From Sphingomonas profundi (GTDB lineage Bacteria > Pseudomonadota > Alphaproteobacteria > Sphingomonadales > Sphingomonadaceae): 64,000 nucleotides of DNA. Position 1 is the first letter of the stretch; each line of letters opens with the position of its first letter. Positions 47,481-55,404 of the stretch are shown here, one piece after another. A model generated the notes under the pieces. It was given only the letters and a program-made list of their open reading frames with translations, was not told the DNA's origin and searched no databases. The position numbers were made by a program, and so were the translations under genes. Location: contig NZ_CP046535.1 of the NCBI RefSeq assembly GCF_009739515.1, positions 2,294,001-2,358,000 on the forward strand. Reading direction: 5' to 3'.

Positions 47481-47948
47481 ATGCTAGTCCTCCACGTCAT
47501 GCACGGCAATGATCCTGCCATCTCCCGCTTCGCCGCCGATGGGCATGCGGCGGCGACGGCGCTGGCCGTGGCGCGCCGCTTCGCCGAGCAGGCGGCGCTG
47601 CCGCGCGACCCGCGCGAACGGCTGGCGATCGTCGTCGAGGAGCTCATCCTCAACATAGTCGAGCATGGCGCGGCCGACGGCGGGGCGATCGACCTCATGC
47701 TCGCGCGCGAAGGCGACGAGATCCGGCTCGTCATCGAGGATGCGGGCATCTTCTTCGATCCGCGCGACGTGGAGCCGCCGGCCACGCTGCCGCAGCGGGG
47801 CGGCGGCGTGGGGCTCGCGCTGGTGCGCGCCTGGACGCGAATCGATCGCTACGCACGGGCGAACGGGCGCAATCGCCTGGAACTGGCCATTCCGCTAGGG
47901 GGCGAAGCGTCGGAAAAGGCGGGTTTCACCCGTTTCGGATCAAGCTGA
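47481..47948 (+). CDS. RsbW-like anti-sigma kinase (HATPase_c)
   Basis: The 155-residue protein is a GHKL serine kinase of the RsbW type: N box in VVEELILNIVEHGAAD near residue 55, G1 in VIEDAGIFFDPRD and G2 in GGGVGLALVRAW. Such proteins phosphorylate STAS antagonists and sequester sigma factors. It is the natural partner of the STAS and PP2C proteins encoded 3 kb upstream. No sigma gene is visible nearby, so its target may be encoded elsewhere. Confidence 0.88.
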   Translation: MLVLHVMHGNDPAISRFAADGHAAATALAVARRFAEQAALPRDPRERLAIVVEELILNIVEHGAADGGAIDLMLAREGDEIRLVIEDAGIFFDPRDVEPPATLPQRGGGVGLALVRAWTRIDRYARANGRNRLELAIPLGGEASEKAGFTRFGSS

Positions 47949-48021
47949 TGAAACAATTCCGTTCCGGACAGGTAATCTCGGCCGCAGCGTGACCCGTGTT
48001 GGCGGGCAGGAGCCCGGGGGC

Positions 48022-48237
48022 ATGAAATCTGGAATGTGGTCGCACACACAAAAGGCCAAGGATGCACGGAGTATCGAGGACGTGACCCGCAGGCAGTTGA
48101 CCGCCGCCCGACTGAAGATGACGGAGGCCCTGCGCCTGCTAGACGATTTCTCGCAATCCTCGGCGGCCGCCAGCCTTGACCTGGCGATCCATCAGCTCGA
48201 TCGCGAGCTGACGGCGCTGCCTACGAAATTGTCCTAG
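48022..48237 (+). CDS. Small helical protein of unknown function (71 aa)
   Basis: ATG at 48022 has AGGAG at 48009-48013; a GTG at 47989 would add 11 residues. The product is soluble, with two helical segments (TRRQLTAARLKMTEALRLLD and LDLAIHQLDRELTALPTK) that could form a coiled coil. No family recognised. It lies between the RsbW-like gene and the convergent MarR-like gene. Confidence 0.5.
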   Translation: MKSGMWSHTQKAKDARSIEDVTRRQLTAARLKMTEALRLLDDFSQSSAAASLDLAIHQLDRELTALPTKLS

Positions 48238-48243
48238 CGCCTC

Positions 48244-48819
48244 TCAGAGCGGCCGGGCGCCGCCCTCGCGCGGGGCGGCGGCGTGCATCTTGTCGGCCGC
48301 CGCCATCTGCTCCTCCATGTAGCGCCGCATGGAGTCCGAGGCTGACCGGGTCAGCTGTACCAGCACCCGCCGCTTGTCCACCTTGTCCTTGTGGCGCACG
48401 ACGAGGCCCTCGTAGCAGAGCGTCTTGATCCAGCGCAGCACCGTCGTGTCCGGCACGTTGGAGGTGAAGCACAGGTTCGTCACCGGCACCTCGCGCATCT
48501 CGATCTCGGCGACGAACAGCTCCAGCATGATGTCCCATGCGGGATCGGAGAAGAGGTGGCCGTCGAAATACTGGAAGCGGCGGTAACGCTCGCCGATCAT
48601 GCGCCGCGCGAAGGCGAGCATGTCCGGATCGGCGCGACCGGACCGATCGGCCGACTCCTCCAGCTCCATCGTGTTCAAGATACGGCGCAAGCCTTTCAGC
48701 GCCTTGCGCAGCTCCTGCTCGCGGCCGTCATCGGGAGCTACGGGCTTGCCCGGCACCTGTGATCGGATGATGTCGGTGCCGTTCGGCACGTGGGGGGAAG
48801 TACGCTCAATCACCGGCAT
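48244..48819 (-). CDS. MarR-like winged-helix regulator, last gene of the luxI operon
   Basis: The 191-residue protein has a long, charged N-terminal region (about 1-80), then a winged helix: VAEIEMREVPVTNLCFTSNV, DTTVLRWIKTLCYEGLVVR, and the wing KDKVDKRRVLVQLT (DxRR-type). The start overlaps the phyH 3' end by 14 nt, so it is read from the luxI-phyH transcript. It may regulate the quorum genes or nearby targets; I do not see its operator. Confidence 0.8.
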   Translation of the reverse strand: MPVIERTSPHVPNGTDIIRSQVPGKPVAPDDGREQELRKALKGLRRILNTMELEESADRSGRADPDMLAFARRMIGERYRRFQYFDGHLFSDPAWDIMLELFVAEIEMREVPVTNLCFTSNVPDTTVLRWIKTLCYEGLVVRHKDKVDKRRVLVQLTRSASDSMRRYMEEQMAAADKMHAAAPREGGARPL

Positions 48820-49720
48820 GGGCCTCCGCCAGTTCCTTCTCGAGATGGGCGTCGACGATCACCTTCTGCGCCGGCGTGAAGGAATCGACCGTCGGCAGGT
48901 AATCGGACACGTCGTCCTGCAGCAGCACGGACGGGCACTGGCCGTCATAGGTGCCGAGATTCGGCCGCTGCCAGCGATAGCCGATCATCGCCGCCAGCTC
49001 CGGATCGAGCGTGCGGGCGAAATCGGCGGTGTAGGTGAGGTTCTGGTTCTCGTAGGTGCGCAGCCAGCCGAGGCTGTAGCTGACGATGATGCCGCGCCGG
49101 GGCAGCGCCGATCGGTTGCTGCCGGCGGCGTGGAGCACCGATCCCAGGAAGACGAACACGTCGCCGCGCTTCATCTCGGCGACCAGCGGCTCGCCGAGAT
49201 CGGCGACGCTCATCTTGTATTTGTCGTGCTCGTGATGGGTGTTCGGCCATACCTTCGTCGCGCCGTTGCGCTCGGTGAAGTCGTCCAGCGGCCACATCAC
49301 GTTGAAAGAGAATTCCATGTCGCCCTTGGGCGCCGGCCACATCGTCTGGTCGCGGTGGGGGATCTGCGCCGGCGCGCCGGGATAGATCGACAGGCCCTGC
49401 GACAGGTTGAGCTGCGGAAAGTCGCACCATTTGCCCAGGATCGTCCGCGCCGCGCGGATGATTTCCGCGTGCATCACCAGGTCCTGCGATGTCGGCGCGC
49501 GCTTCAGCAGGCCGTGGAACCGTTTGGTCCACTCGCCGTGGAAGGCGCCGACGGAGAAGGGCGTGCGCTCGAAGCGATCGCCCATCTCCGCCTTGATCGC
49601 CTCGATCGTGGCCGGCGGCACGGCGCCGCGCAGGATGGCATAGCCCTGGTCGATCAGCTGCGCCGACAGCGGATCGAGATCGTCCCGCTCGGCCAGATGG
49701 GCGAAGCGTTCGGGGATCAT
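48806..49720 (-). CDS. Phytanoyl-CoA dioxygenase family (Fe(II)/2-oxoglutarate) enzyme
   Basis: The 304-residue protein has the iron triad as PHRDQTMW (HxD, near residue 124) and a distal histidine in GSVLHAAGSNRS with the 2-oxoglutarate arginine just after it. Also GAFHGEWTKRFHGLL, NVMWPLDDFTERNGATKVWP. Such enzymes hydroxylate fatty-acyl or small-molecule substrates. It starts in a 4-nt ATGA overlap with luxI; luxI-phyH pairs recur in sphingomonads (from memory). A role in modifying the acyl signal or its precursor is inference. Confidence 0.85.
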   Translation of the reverse strand: MIPERFAHLAERDDLDPLSAQLIDQGYAILRGAVPPATIEAIKAEMGDRFERTPFSVGAFHGEWTKRFHGLLKRAPTSQDLVMHAEIIRAARTILGKWCDFPQLNLSQGLSIYPGAPAQIPHRDQTMWPAPKGDMEFSFNVMWPLDDFTERNGATKVWPNTHHEHDKYKMSVADLGEPLVAEMKRGDVFVFLGSVLHAAGSNRSALPRRGIIVSYSLGWLRTYENQNLTYTADFARTLDPELAAMIGYRWQRPNLGTYDGQCPSVLLQDDVSDYLPTVDSFTPAQKVIVDAHLEKELAEAHAGD

Positions 49721-50349
49721 GCGGCCCTCGCCACATCGTCCGCCGAAACGGACAGCACGGGGCCGTCGAAGCCCAGTCGGGCGCGCATGCGGGCCAGCGT
49801 GTCCGCCTCGATATGGATGCGCAGCGCCTCGATCGTCTCGCCCTCATGCTCGGTCGGCAGGCTCAGCGGGGTCACGCGCCAGCCGACCGACAGAAGCGCG
49901 GGAACGCGCTGGCTCTCGGCCACCAGCACGTAGCCGGTGATGTCGTTCAACCGGGCGAACTCCACCAGGGCCAGCGCCAGCATCCGATGCACGCGCAGCA
50001 GCCGGGTGCCGGCGCGCCCCTGCACGGTTGCGACCAGCCGCGAGATCTCCCAGATGTCGGCTCCGCGCAGCAGCCCTTCGGCGCAGAGATCCGGGAACAC
50101 GCCGTCCATCAGGTGCGCGCCGGTGGTGGGCAGCAGCCGCACCGATCCGATATGCGATCCGTCCGCGCCGTCCCGCGCCATCAGGTAGACGGCATGCTCG
50201 TTGTCGTAGTCGTCGACTTCCAGCCAGCTGCCCGGCGACTTGAGCCGCCAGCCGAGATGATCGACGAACACCCGCTTGCGATCATGATACATCTGGATCA
50301 GCGGTGTCGCATACGCATGTCGGTCGTCCGGATAAATCGTGTCAATCAT
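49717..50349 (-). CDS. Acyl-homoserine-lactone synthase (LuxI family)
   Basis: Makes an acyl-homoserine-lactone signal from SAM and an acyl donor. The 210-residue protein keeps the family's invariant residues: R and F in DRKRVFVDHLGWRLKSPGSW, the acids in VDDYDNEHAVYL, R in IGSVRLLPT and E/R in WEISRLVATVQG. The start at 50349 gives a standard LuxI N-terminus; an upstream in-frame ATG is unlikely. First gene of luxI-phyH-marR, divergent from a P450. Confidence 0.93.
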   Translation of the reverse strand: MIDTIYPDDRHAYATPLIQMYHDRKRVFVDHLGWRLKSPGSWLEVDDYDNEHAVYLMARDGADGSHIGSVRLLPTTGAHLMDGVFPDLCAEGLLRGADIWEISRLVATVQGRAGTRLLRVHRMLALALVEFARLNDITGYVLVAESQRVPALLSVGWRVTPLSLPTEHEGETIEALRIHIEADTLARMRARLGFDGPVLSVSADDVARAA

Positions 50350-50405
50350 GGCGCGGCCCCTGTTTCTGCCATGACCGGATCGCACGTCCGGGCACATAGA
50401 GGCAT

Positions 50406-50443
50406 CCCGGTAACTACCGGGTGGTTAAGATTGGGGTAACCAC
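50406..50443. promoter_or_regulatory. Two adjacent dyads in the luxI-P450 intergenic region
   Basis: CCCGGTAACTACCGGG (50406-50421, arms 7 bp with a 2-bp centre) is followed at once by GTGGTTA (50421-50427) and TAACCAC (50437-50443), perfect 7-bp arms 9 bp apart. They lie in the 135-bp gap between the divergent luxI and P450 starts. They are candidate binding sites for the LuxR-type or MarR-like regulators of this cluster; neither matches the classic lux box. Confidence 0.45.
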
Positions 50444-50484
50444 GATATGTCCTTCGGCGATTTGTATAAGGGCGCGCCAGACCG

Positions 50485-51873
50485 ATGACCGTGCAGTTCC
50501 CCCCGCCGGCGGCGGCCGAGCCCGTTTTCGCCAAGCCCGCGTTCCGCGCCGTGGGCGCGCGCGATCTGGCGCATATCCCCGGCCGCAAGGGCCTGCCATG
50601 GCTGGGCATCCTGCCCGAAGCCGTCGCCGATCCGTACCGCTTCACCCGGCGGATGCATGCCCGCTACGGCGACGTCCACCGCTTCTACGCGTGCGGCAAC
50701 TGGAACGTGCAGCTCGTCGGCGCGGAGGCGAACGAGTTCGTGCTGTTCGATGCCGCCGGCAACTTCTCCTCGGCGGGCGGCTGGGATCCGGTGTTCGGCC
50801 GCCACTTCCAGGGCGGGCTGCTGCTGCGTGACGGGGCGGACCACAACCGCCACCGCAAGCTGCTGGCCGCCGCCTTCAAGCAGCACCAGCTGGAAGGCTA
50901 TCTGCGCATCTTCGATCGCGTGATCCGCGCCGACCAGCCGGAGTGGCGGCAGGGCACGATCGAGACCTACGGCGCGGCGCAGCGGCTGGGCTTCAAGATC
51001 GGCTATGCCAGCTTCCTCGGCCGGCCGGAGGCGGACGCGCAGCCGATGGACCTCTGGTCGTTCCGCTCGCTGATGCGCACCAGCACCTCGATCGTCACCT
51101 TCCCCTTCCCCGGCAACAGCGAGTGGCGGGCGGCGAAGGCGCACCGCCATGTCGTGGGCCTGATCGACGGCGCCATGGCCGATCCGCTGACCGACTCGCG
51201 CGGCGATCTCCTCGCCAACCTGCTCCGCCAGCAGGACGAGCAGGGGCTGACGCGCGAGGAGATCGTCGGCCACATGGTCTTCGTCATCGCCGCCTCATAC
51301 GACGCCCTTTCCTCGGGCATGACCTCGACGATCTTCCACCTGAGCCAGAATCCGGAGTGGCAGGCGCCGCTGCGCGAGGAACTAACCGGCATCATCGCCG
51401 GGCCGGACGACGTGACCCTGGCGAACCTCGCCAGATGCACGCTGGCAGACCGCATCTTCAAGGAGGCGCTGCGGCTGAACGCCGCCGCCCCGGTGCTGTG
51501 GCGCCGGGCGCTCGGCGACTGCACGTTCCGGGGCGTGGAGATCCCGTCCGGCACCGTCACCGGCGTCAACCCGATGCTGACCCACCTGCTGCCGGAGATC
51601 TGGGGCGAACAGCCGAGCCGCTTCGATCCCGACCATTTCCTGCCCGACCGCGTGCGGGCGCGGCACAAATATGCCTATGTCCCGTTCGGCGGCGGCGCGC
51701 ACGCCTGCCTCGGCATGAACTATGCCGCGCTGGAGGCCAAGCTGCTGCTGCGCCACATGCTCGACGGCCGACGCATCGAGATGGCGCAGCCCACCGCCCC
51801 CAAATTCTACCACTGGCCGAATGCGCGCCCCTTGGGCGGGCTGAAGATCAGGCTGGTGCCGGTCGACGAGTGA
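50485..51873 (+). CDS. Cytochrome P450
   Basis: The 462-residue protein has the haem cysteine Cys408 in YVPFGGGAHACLGMNYA, the ExxR motif in FKEALRLN (with a following LWRR) and a C-helix H/R pair in HNRHRKLL. In the I-helix the oxygen-activating pair is altered: ASYDA at residues 270-274 keeps the acid (Asp273) but has Ala where the usual Thr stands. No redox partner gene is adjacent. It is divergent from luxI and convergent with luxR, so it probably belongs to the quorum cluster. The substrate is unknown. Confidence 0.9.
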   Translation: MTVQFPPPAAAEPVFAKPAFRAVGARDLAHIPGRKGLPWLGILPEAVADPYRFTRRMHARYGDVHRFYACGNWNVQLVGAEANEFVLFDAAGNFSSAGGWDPVFGRHFQGGLLLRDGADHNRHRKLLAAAFKQHQLEGYLRIFDRVIRADQPEWRQGTIETYGAAQRLGFKIGYASFLGRPEADAQPMDLWSFRSLMRTSTSIVTFPFPGNSEWRAAKAHRHVVGLIDGAMADPLTDSRGDLLANLLRQQDEQGLTREEIVGHMVFVIAASYDALSSGMTSTIFHLSQNPEWQAPLREELTGIIAGPDDVTLANLARCTLADRIFKEALRLNAAAPVLWRRALGDCTFRGVEIPSGTVTGVNPMLTHLLPEIWGEQPSRFDPDHFLPDRVRARHKYAYVPFGGGAHACLGMNYAALEAKLLLRHMLDGRRIEMAQPTAPKFYHWPNARPLGGLKIRLVPVDE

Positions 51874-51911
51874 AGGTCCGGATACGGGAGCCCGTCACCG
51901 CCAGGCCGGCC

Positions 51912-52691
51912 TCAGTGCAGCACCTCGGAGAAGCTGATCTCGCTGCAGAACAGCGCCCGCACCACCAGCTGCTGGCGCGTCGCCACCACGTAGCGGCGCT
52001 TCGCCGCCTCGACATATTCGTTCACGGTGCGCGGGCGCAGACCGAGTATCTCGGCGATTACCCCGTCGCTCTTGCCGCGCGCCACCTGCACCAGGCAGTC
52101 GCGCTGCCGCTGGGAGAGCGGCGCCGGATCGGGTGCCGGCCCCGGCGCCGCGATCTCGCCGGCCAGCCGCCGCGCCGCCTCGAAGCCGAACGCGCCGACC
52201 GACTGGGCGGCGGCGAAATGCTGGCGCGGCAGCGCATCGCTGGACCCGACGGCGAAGTGGCAGGAGCCGAGGATCTCGCCCGGCACGTTGTTCGGCACGG
52301 TGAAGCCGTTCACCAGCCCGTGCCGCGCCGCTTCCCGCATATAGGCGTGGTCGCCATCGCGCAGCGGGATCAGCGACGGGATCTGGTCCCACGAGAAGCC
52401 GATACCGGCCCGCTCGCTCGCTCGCAGCACCGGATCGCGGGTCAGGCCCAGTTCGCGCAGCCGGCCGATGAACTCGACTGGATAGTTGGTCAGCCGGATG
52501 CCCGGCACGATCTTGCCGAAATCGACATGGTTTACGATCGCGAACCGATCGAAGCCGAGCCACGCCGAGATGTCCGCCACCGCATCGGACAGTTCCTGCA
52601 TCGTCGCCAGCTTGTGCGCGGCCGCCGCGAAATCCTGCACGGCCCGGTAGATCGCCTTGCCGCGATCCACATCTGACAGAACGGTCTGCAT
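51912..52691 (-). CDS. LuxR-family quorum-sensing regulator
   Basis: The 259-residue protein has an N-terminal autoinducer-binding domain (FDRFAIVNHVDFG, LTNYPVEFIGRLRELGLTRDPVLR) and a C-terminal GerE/LuxR helix-turn-helix (LSQRQRDCLVQVARGKSD, EILGLRPRTVNEYVEAAKRRY, ATRQQLVVRAL). The DP motif is kept, but the pocket Trp and Tyr of TraR-like proteins are Phe and Leu here, and the usual glutamate of the HTH (E in xxREx) is Asp. It is the likely partner of LuxI, 1.6 kb away across the P450. Confidence 0.88.
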   Translation of the reverse strand: MQTVLSDVDRGKAIYRAVQDFAAAAHKLATMQELSDAVADISAWLGFDRFAIVNHVDFGKIVPGIRLTNYPVEFIGRLRELGLTRDPVLRASERAGIGFSWDQIPSLIPLRDGDHAYMREAARHGLVNGFTVPNNVPGEILGSCHFAVGSSDALPRQHFAAAQSVGAFGFEAARRLAGEIAAPGPAPDPAPLSQRQRDCLVQVARGKSDGVIAEILGLRPRTVNEYVEAAKRRYVVATRQQLVVRALFCSEISFSEVLH

Positions 52692-53003
52692 CGCCCTACC
52701 CTTCGTGATCGCGCCGCAATCGTGGTTGATGGCGGGTTAATGATCCCGAAGCAAGCGTTCGCCACTGCGAATATTCGCGACGACGCGCCTTTTCGGCACG
52801 GCGAAGCTAGGAAGACGCCTGTCAAGCGCGCGATGGGCCGCCATTTGAATAGGAACATCGGAATTGGCTAGGATTTTAATCCATTTCGGTTAACGGTCGG
52901 GACAGGCTGTGGCAAACATGGCAGGGGTCGCTGTGCAACGGATCATCGGAAGCGGGACGGGTCGTCTCCGGCCGAATCGCCAGGTTCGGGCGATCGCCGC
53001 TTC
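52692..53003. other. 312-bp intergenic region
   Basis: Separates the divergent luxR and sigma-54-type activator genes. It is AT-richer around 52840-52900. I looked for a sigma-54 site (TGGC-N8-TTGC) and did not find a convincing one. TTAATCCATTTCGGTTAA at 52875-52892 is a spaced TTAA pair with a 10-bp gap, not the 7-bp CtrA spacing. No gene is seen. Confidence 0.6.
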
Positions 53004-54071
<1,068 letters not shown>

Positions 54072-54173
54072 CGCCGCACCGCCGATGAACGGGCCGTTGT
54101 TTTCGGTTCACGCAACCGGAACGACCGGGCGCAGGTTCAGCGTGCATCTCGTCACCAGGTCAGGAACCCGATC

Positions 54174-54740
54174 ATGCGCAACCTCATCCTCGCCGGCATG
54201 CTTGCCGCCGTCACCCTGTCCGCCGTGCCCGCATCGGCGCAGACCCCGAACCGCGACTATCGCGAGGACGTGCGTGACGCGCGGCGCGACGAGCGCCGGG
54301 ATTTCCGCGATGCCCGCCAGGACCGCCGCGACGACATACGCGACGCCCGCGAGGATCGCCGTGACGATCGCCGTGACGACCGCCGCGACATGCGCCAGGA
54401 TCACCGCTACGATGGCCGGCGCGACGATGGCCGGCGCTGGGATTATAACCGCCCCGATCCGCGCTACGGCAATTACCGCGCCGATCGCTACTATCGCGAC
54501 GGCAACTACAAGGCGCGCCGCCTGGGCGCGAACGACCGCATCTATCGCGGTGGCGACAATCGCTATTATTGCCGCCGGACGGACGGCACGACCGGCCTGA
54601 TCGTCGGCGGCGTCGGCGGCGGCGTGCTCGGCAACGTCATCGCCCCGGGCGGTTCGAAGACGCTCGGCACGCTGCTGGGTGGCGCCGCCGGCGCGGTGCT
54701 CGGCCGCTCGATCGATCGCAACAACGTCACCTGCCGCTGA
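54174..54740 (+). CDS. Secreted Arg/Asp-rich protein with glycine-zipper domain
   Basis: The 188-residue protein has a signal peptide (NLILAGMLAAVTLSAVPASAQ), then a long charged segment (about 25-95) made of repeated RRD, DARRDER and DDRRD units. Its C-terminus is a glycine-zipper 2TM domain, TGLIVGGVGGGVLGNVIAPG and GGAAGAVLGRSIDRN, which in other proteins inserts into or sticks to membranes. Two cysteines (YYCRR, NVTCR) may pair. Envelope stress proteins of this kind are common in sphingomonads, function unknown. Its end overlaps the convergent gene by 14 bp. Confidence 0.75.
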   Translation: MRNLILAGMLAAVTLSAVPASAQTPNRDYREDVRDARRDERRDFRDARQDRRDDIRDAREDRRDDRRDDRRDMRQDHRYDGRRDDGRRWDYNRPDPRYGNYRADRYYRDGNYKARRLGANDRIYRGGDNRYYCRRTDGTTGLIVGGVGGGVLGNVIAPGGSKTLGTLLGGAAGAVLGRSIDRNNVTCR

Positions 54741-55401
54741 GGCCGGCGCTCGGGCGGGATGCGCTCCCTCGCGCATCCCGCCCCTGAACGGACGCACCGG
54801 CGGGATCGCCGGTCCGTACCGGGAAATCCATTCGCACGATCGCGCGGCTCGACCAGCGATCGCCCGGCTGGGTGGGCGGCGTCCGCGGGTTGCGGGCGAA
54901 CGCCTCGAAATTGACGGCGTAGAAGCCGGTCAGCCTCACCGGGAAGACGAAGGGCAGCGCGACGCTGCGTCCGGGAACGATGCGAATCGCTGGGCGCGGC
55001 ACGCCTTCCAGCGTGACGATGGCCTGGCCTACAGGCCGCGCAACTCCGGCCAGCCGGTCACTCGAATAGTTGAGCCGGGCCAGCCTGATCGGTGCGTCTC
55101 CCAGATACAGGTCGGTCGTCTGCACGCCCAGGTTCCGGATCGTCACGACACCGCTGAGATAGTGGCGCTCGCCAAGGGTCTCGCTTGCGCCGGTGATGTC
55201 GATCTGGAAGCCGTTGGCCTTGGCCGCGGCCAGCGCCTCCTCGTACCGCTGCCTGGCGGTGTTGCTTTCCAGCACGACGTAGCGGTAGACCGCCCAGCCA
55301 CCACCGATCAGCAGGGCCGCCGCCAGCAGCAGTTCGCGCAGCAACGTCGCCTTGGCCGATCGCAGCGCCCATTTCTGGGCCTCCTCGGTGGTGTCGGTCA
55401 T
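54727..55401 (-). CDS. Membrane-anchored protein of unknown function
   Basis: The 224-residue protein has one transmembrane helix near the N-terminus (RELLLAAALLIGGGWAVYRY, about 21-40) and an extracytoplasmic part with a beta-sandwich look (SGVVTIRNLGVQTTDLYLG, LPFVFPVRLTGFYAVNFEAF). I do not recognise a family. It starts 3 bp after the smc stop on the same strand, so may be co-transcribed with smc. Confidence 0.65.
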   Translation of the reverse strand: MTDTTEEAQKWALRSAKATLLRELLLAAALLIGGGWAVYRYVVLESNTARQRYEEALAAAKANGFQIDITGASETLGERHYLSGVVTIRNLGVQTTDLYLGDAPIRLARLNYSSDRLAGVARPVGQAIVTLEGVPRPAIRIVPGRSVALPFVFPVRLTGFYAVNFEAFARNPRTPPTQPGDRWSSRAIVRMDFPVRTGDPAGASVQGRDARGSASRPSAGLSGR

Positions 55402-55404
55402 CGC

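Noticed and set aside
52875-52892. CtrA box (TTAA-N7-TTAA) upstream of the sigma-54 activator
   Set aside because: The two TTAA are separated by 10 bp instead of 7.
54105-54140. EcfG (GGAAC-N16-CGTT) promoter before the glycine-zipper gene
   Set aside because: GGAAC is present, but the nearest CGT-like -10 is at 18 bp and reads CGTG, so the fit is poor.
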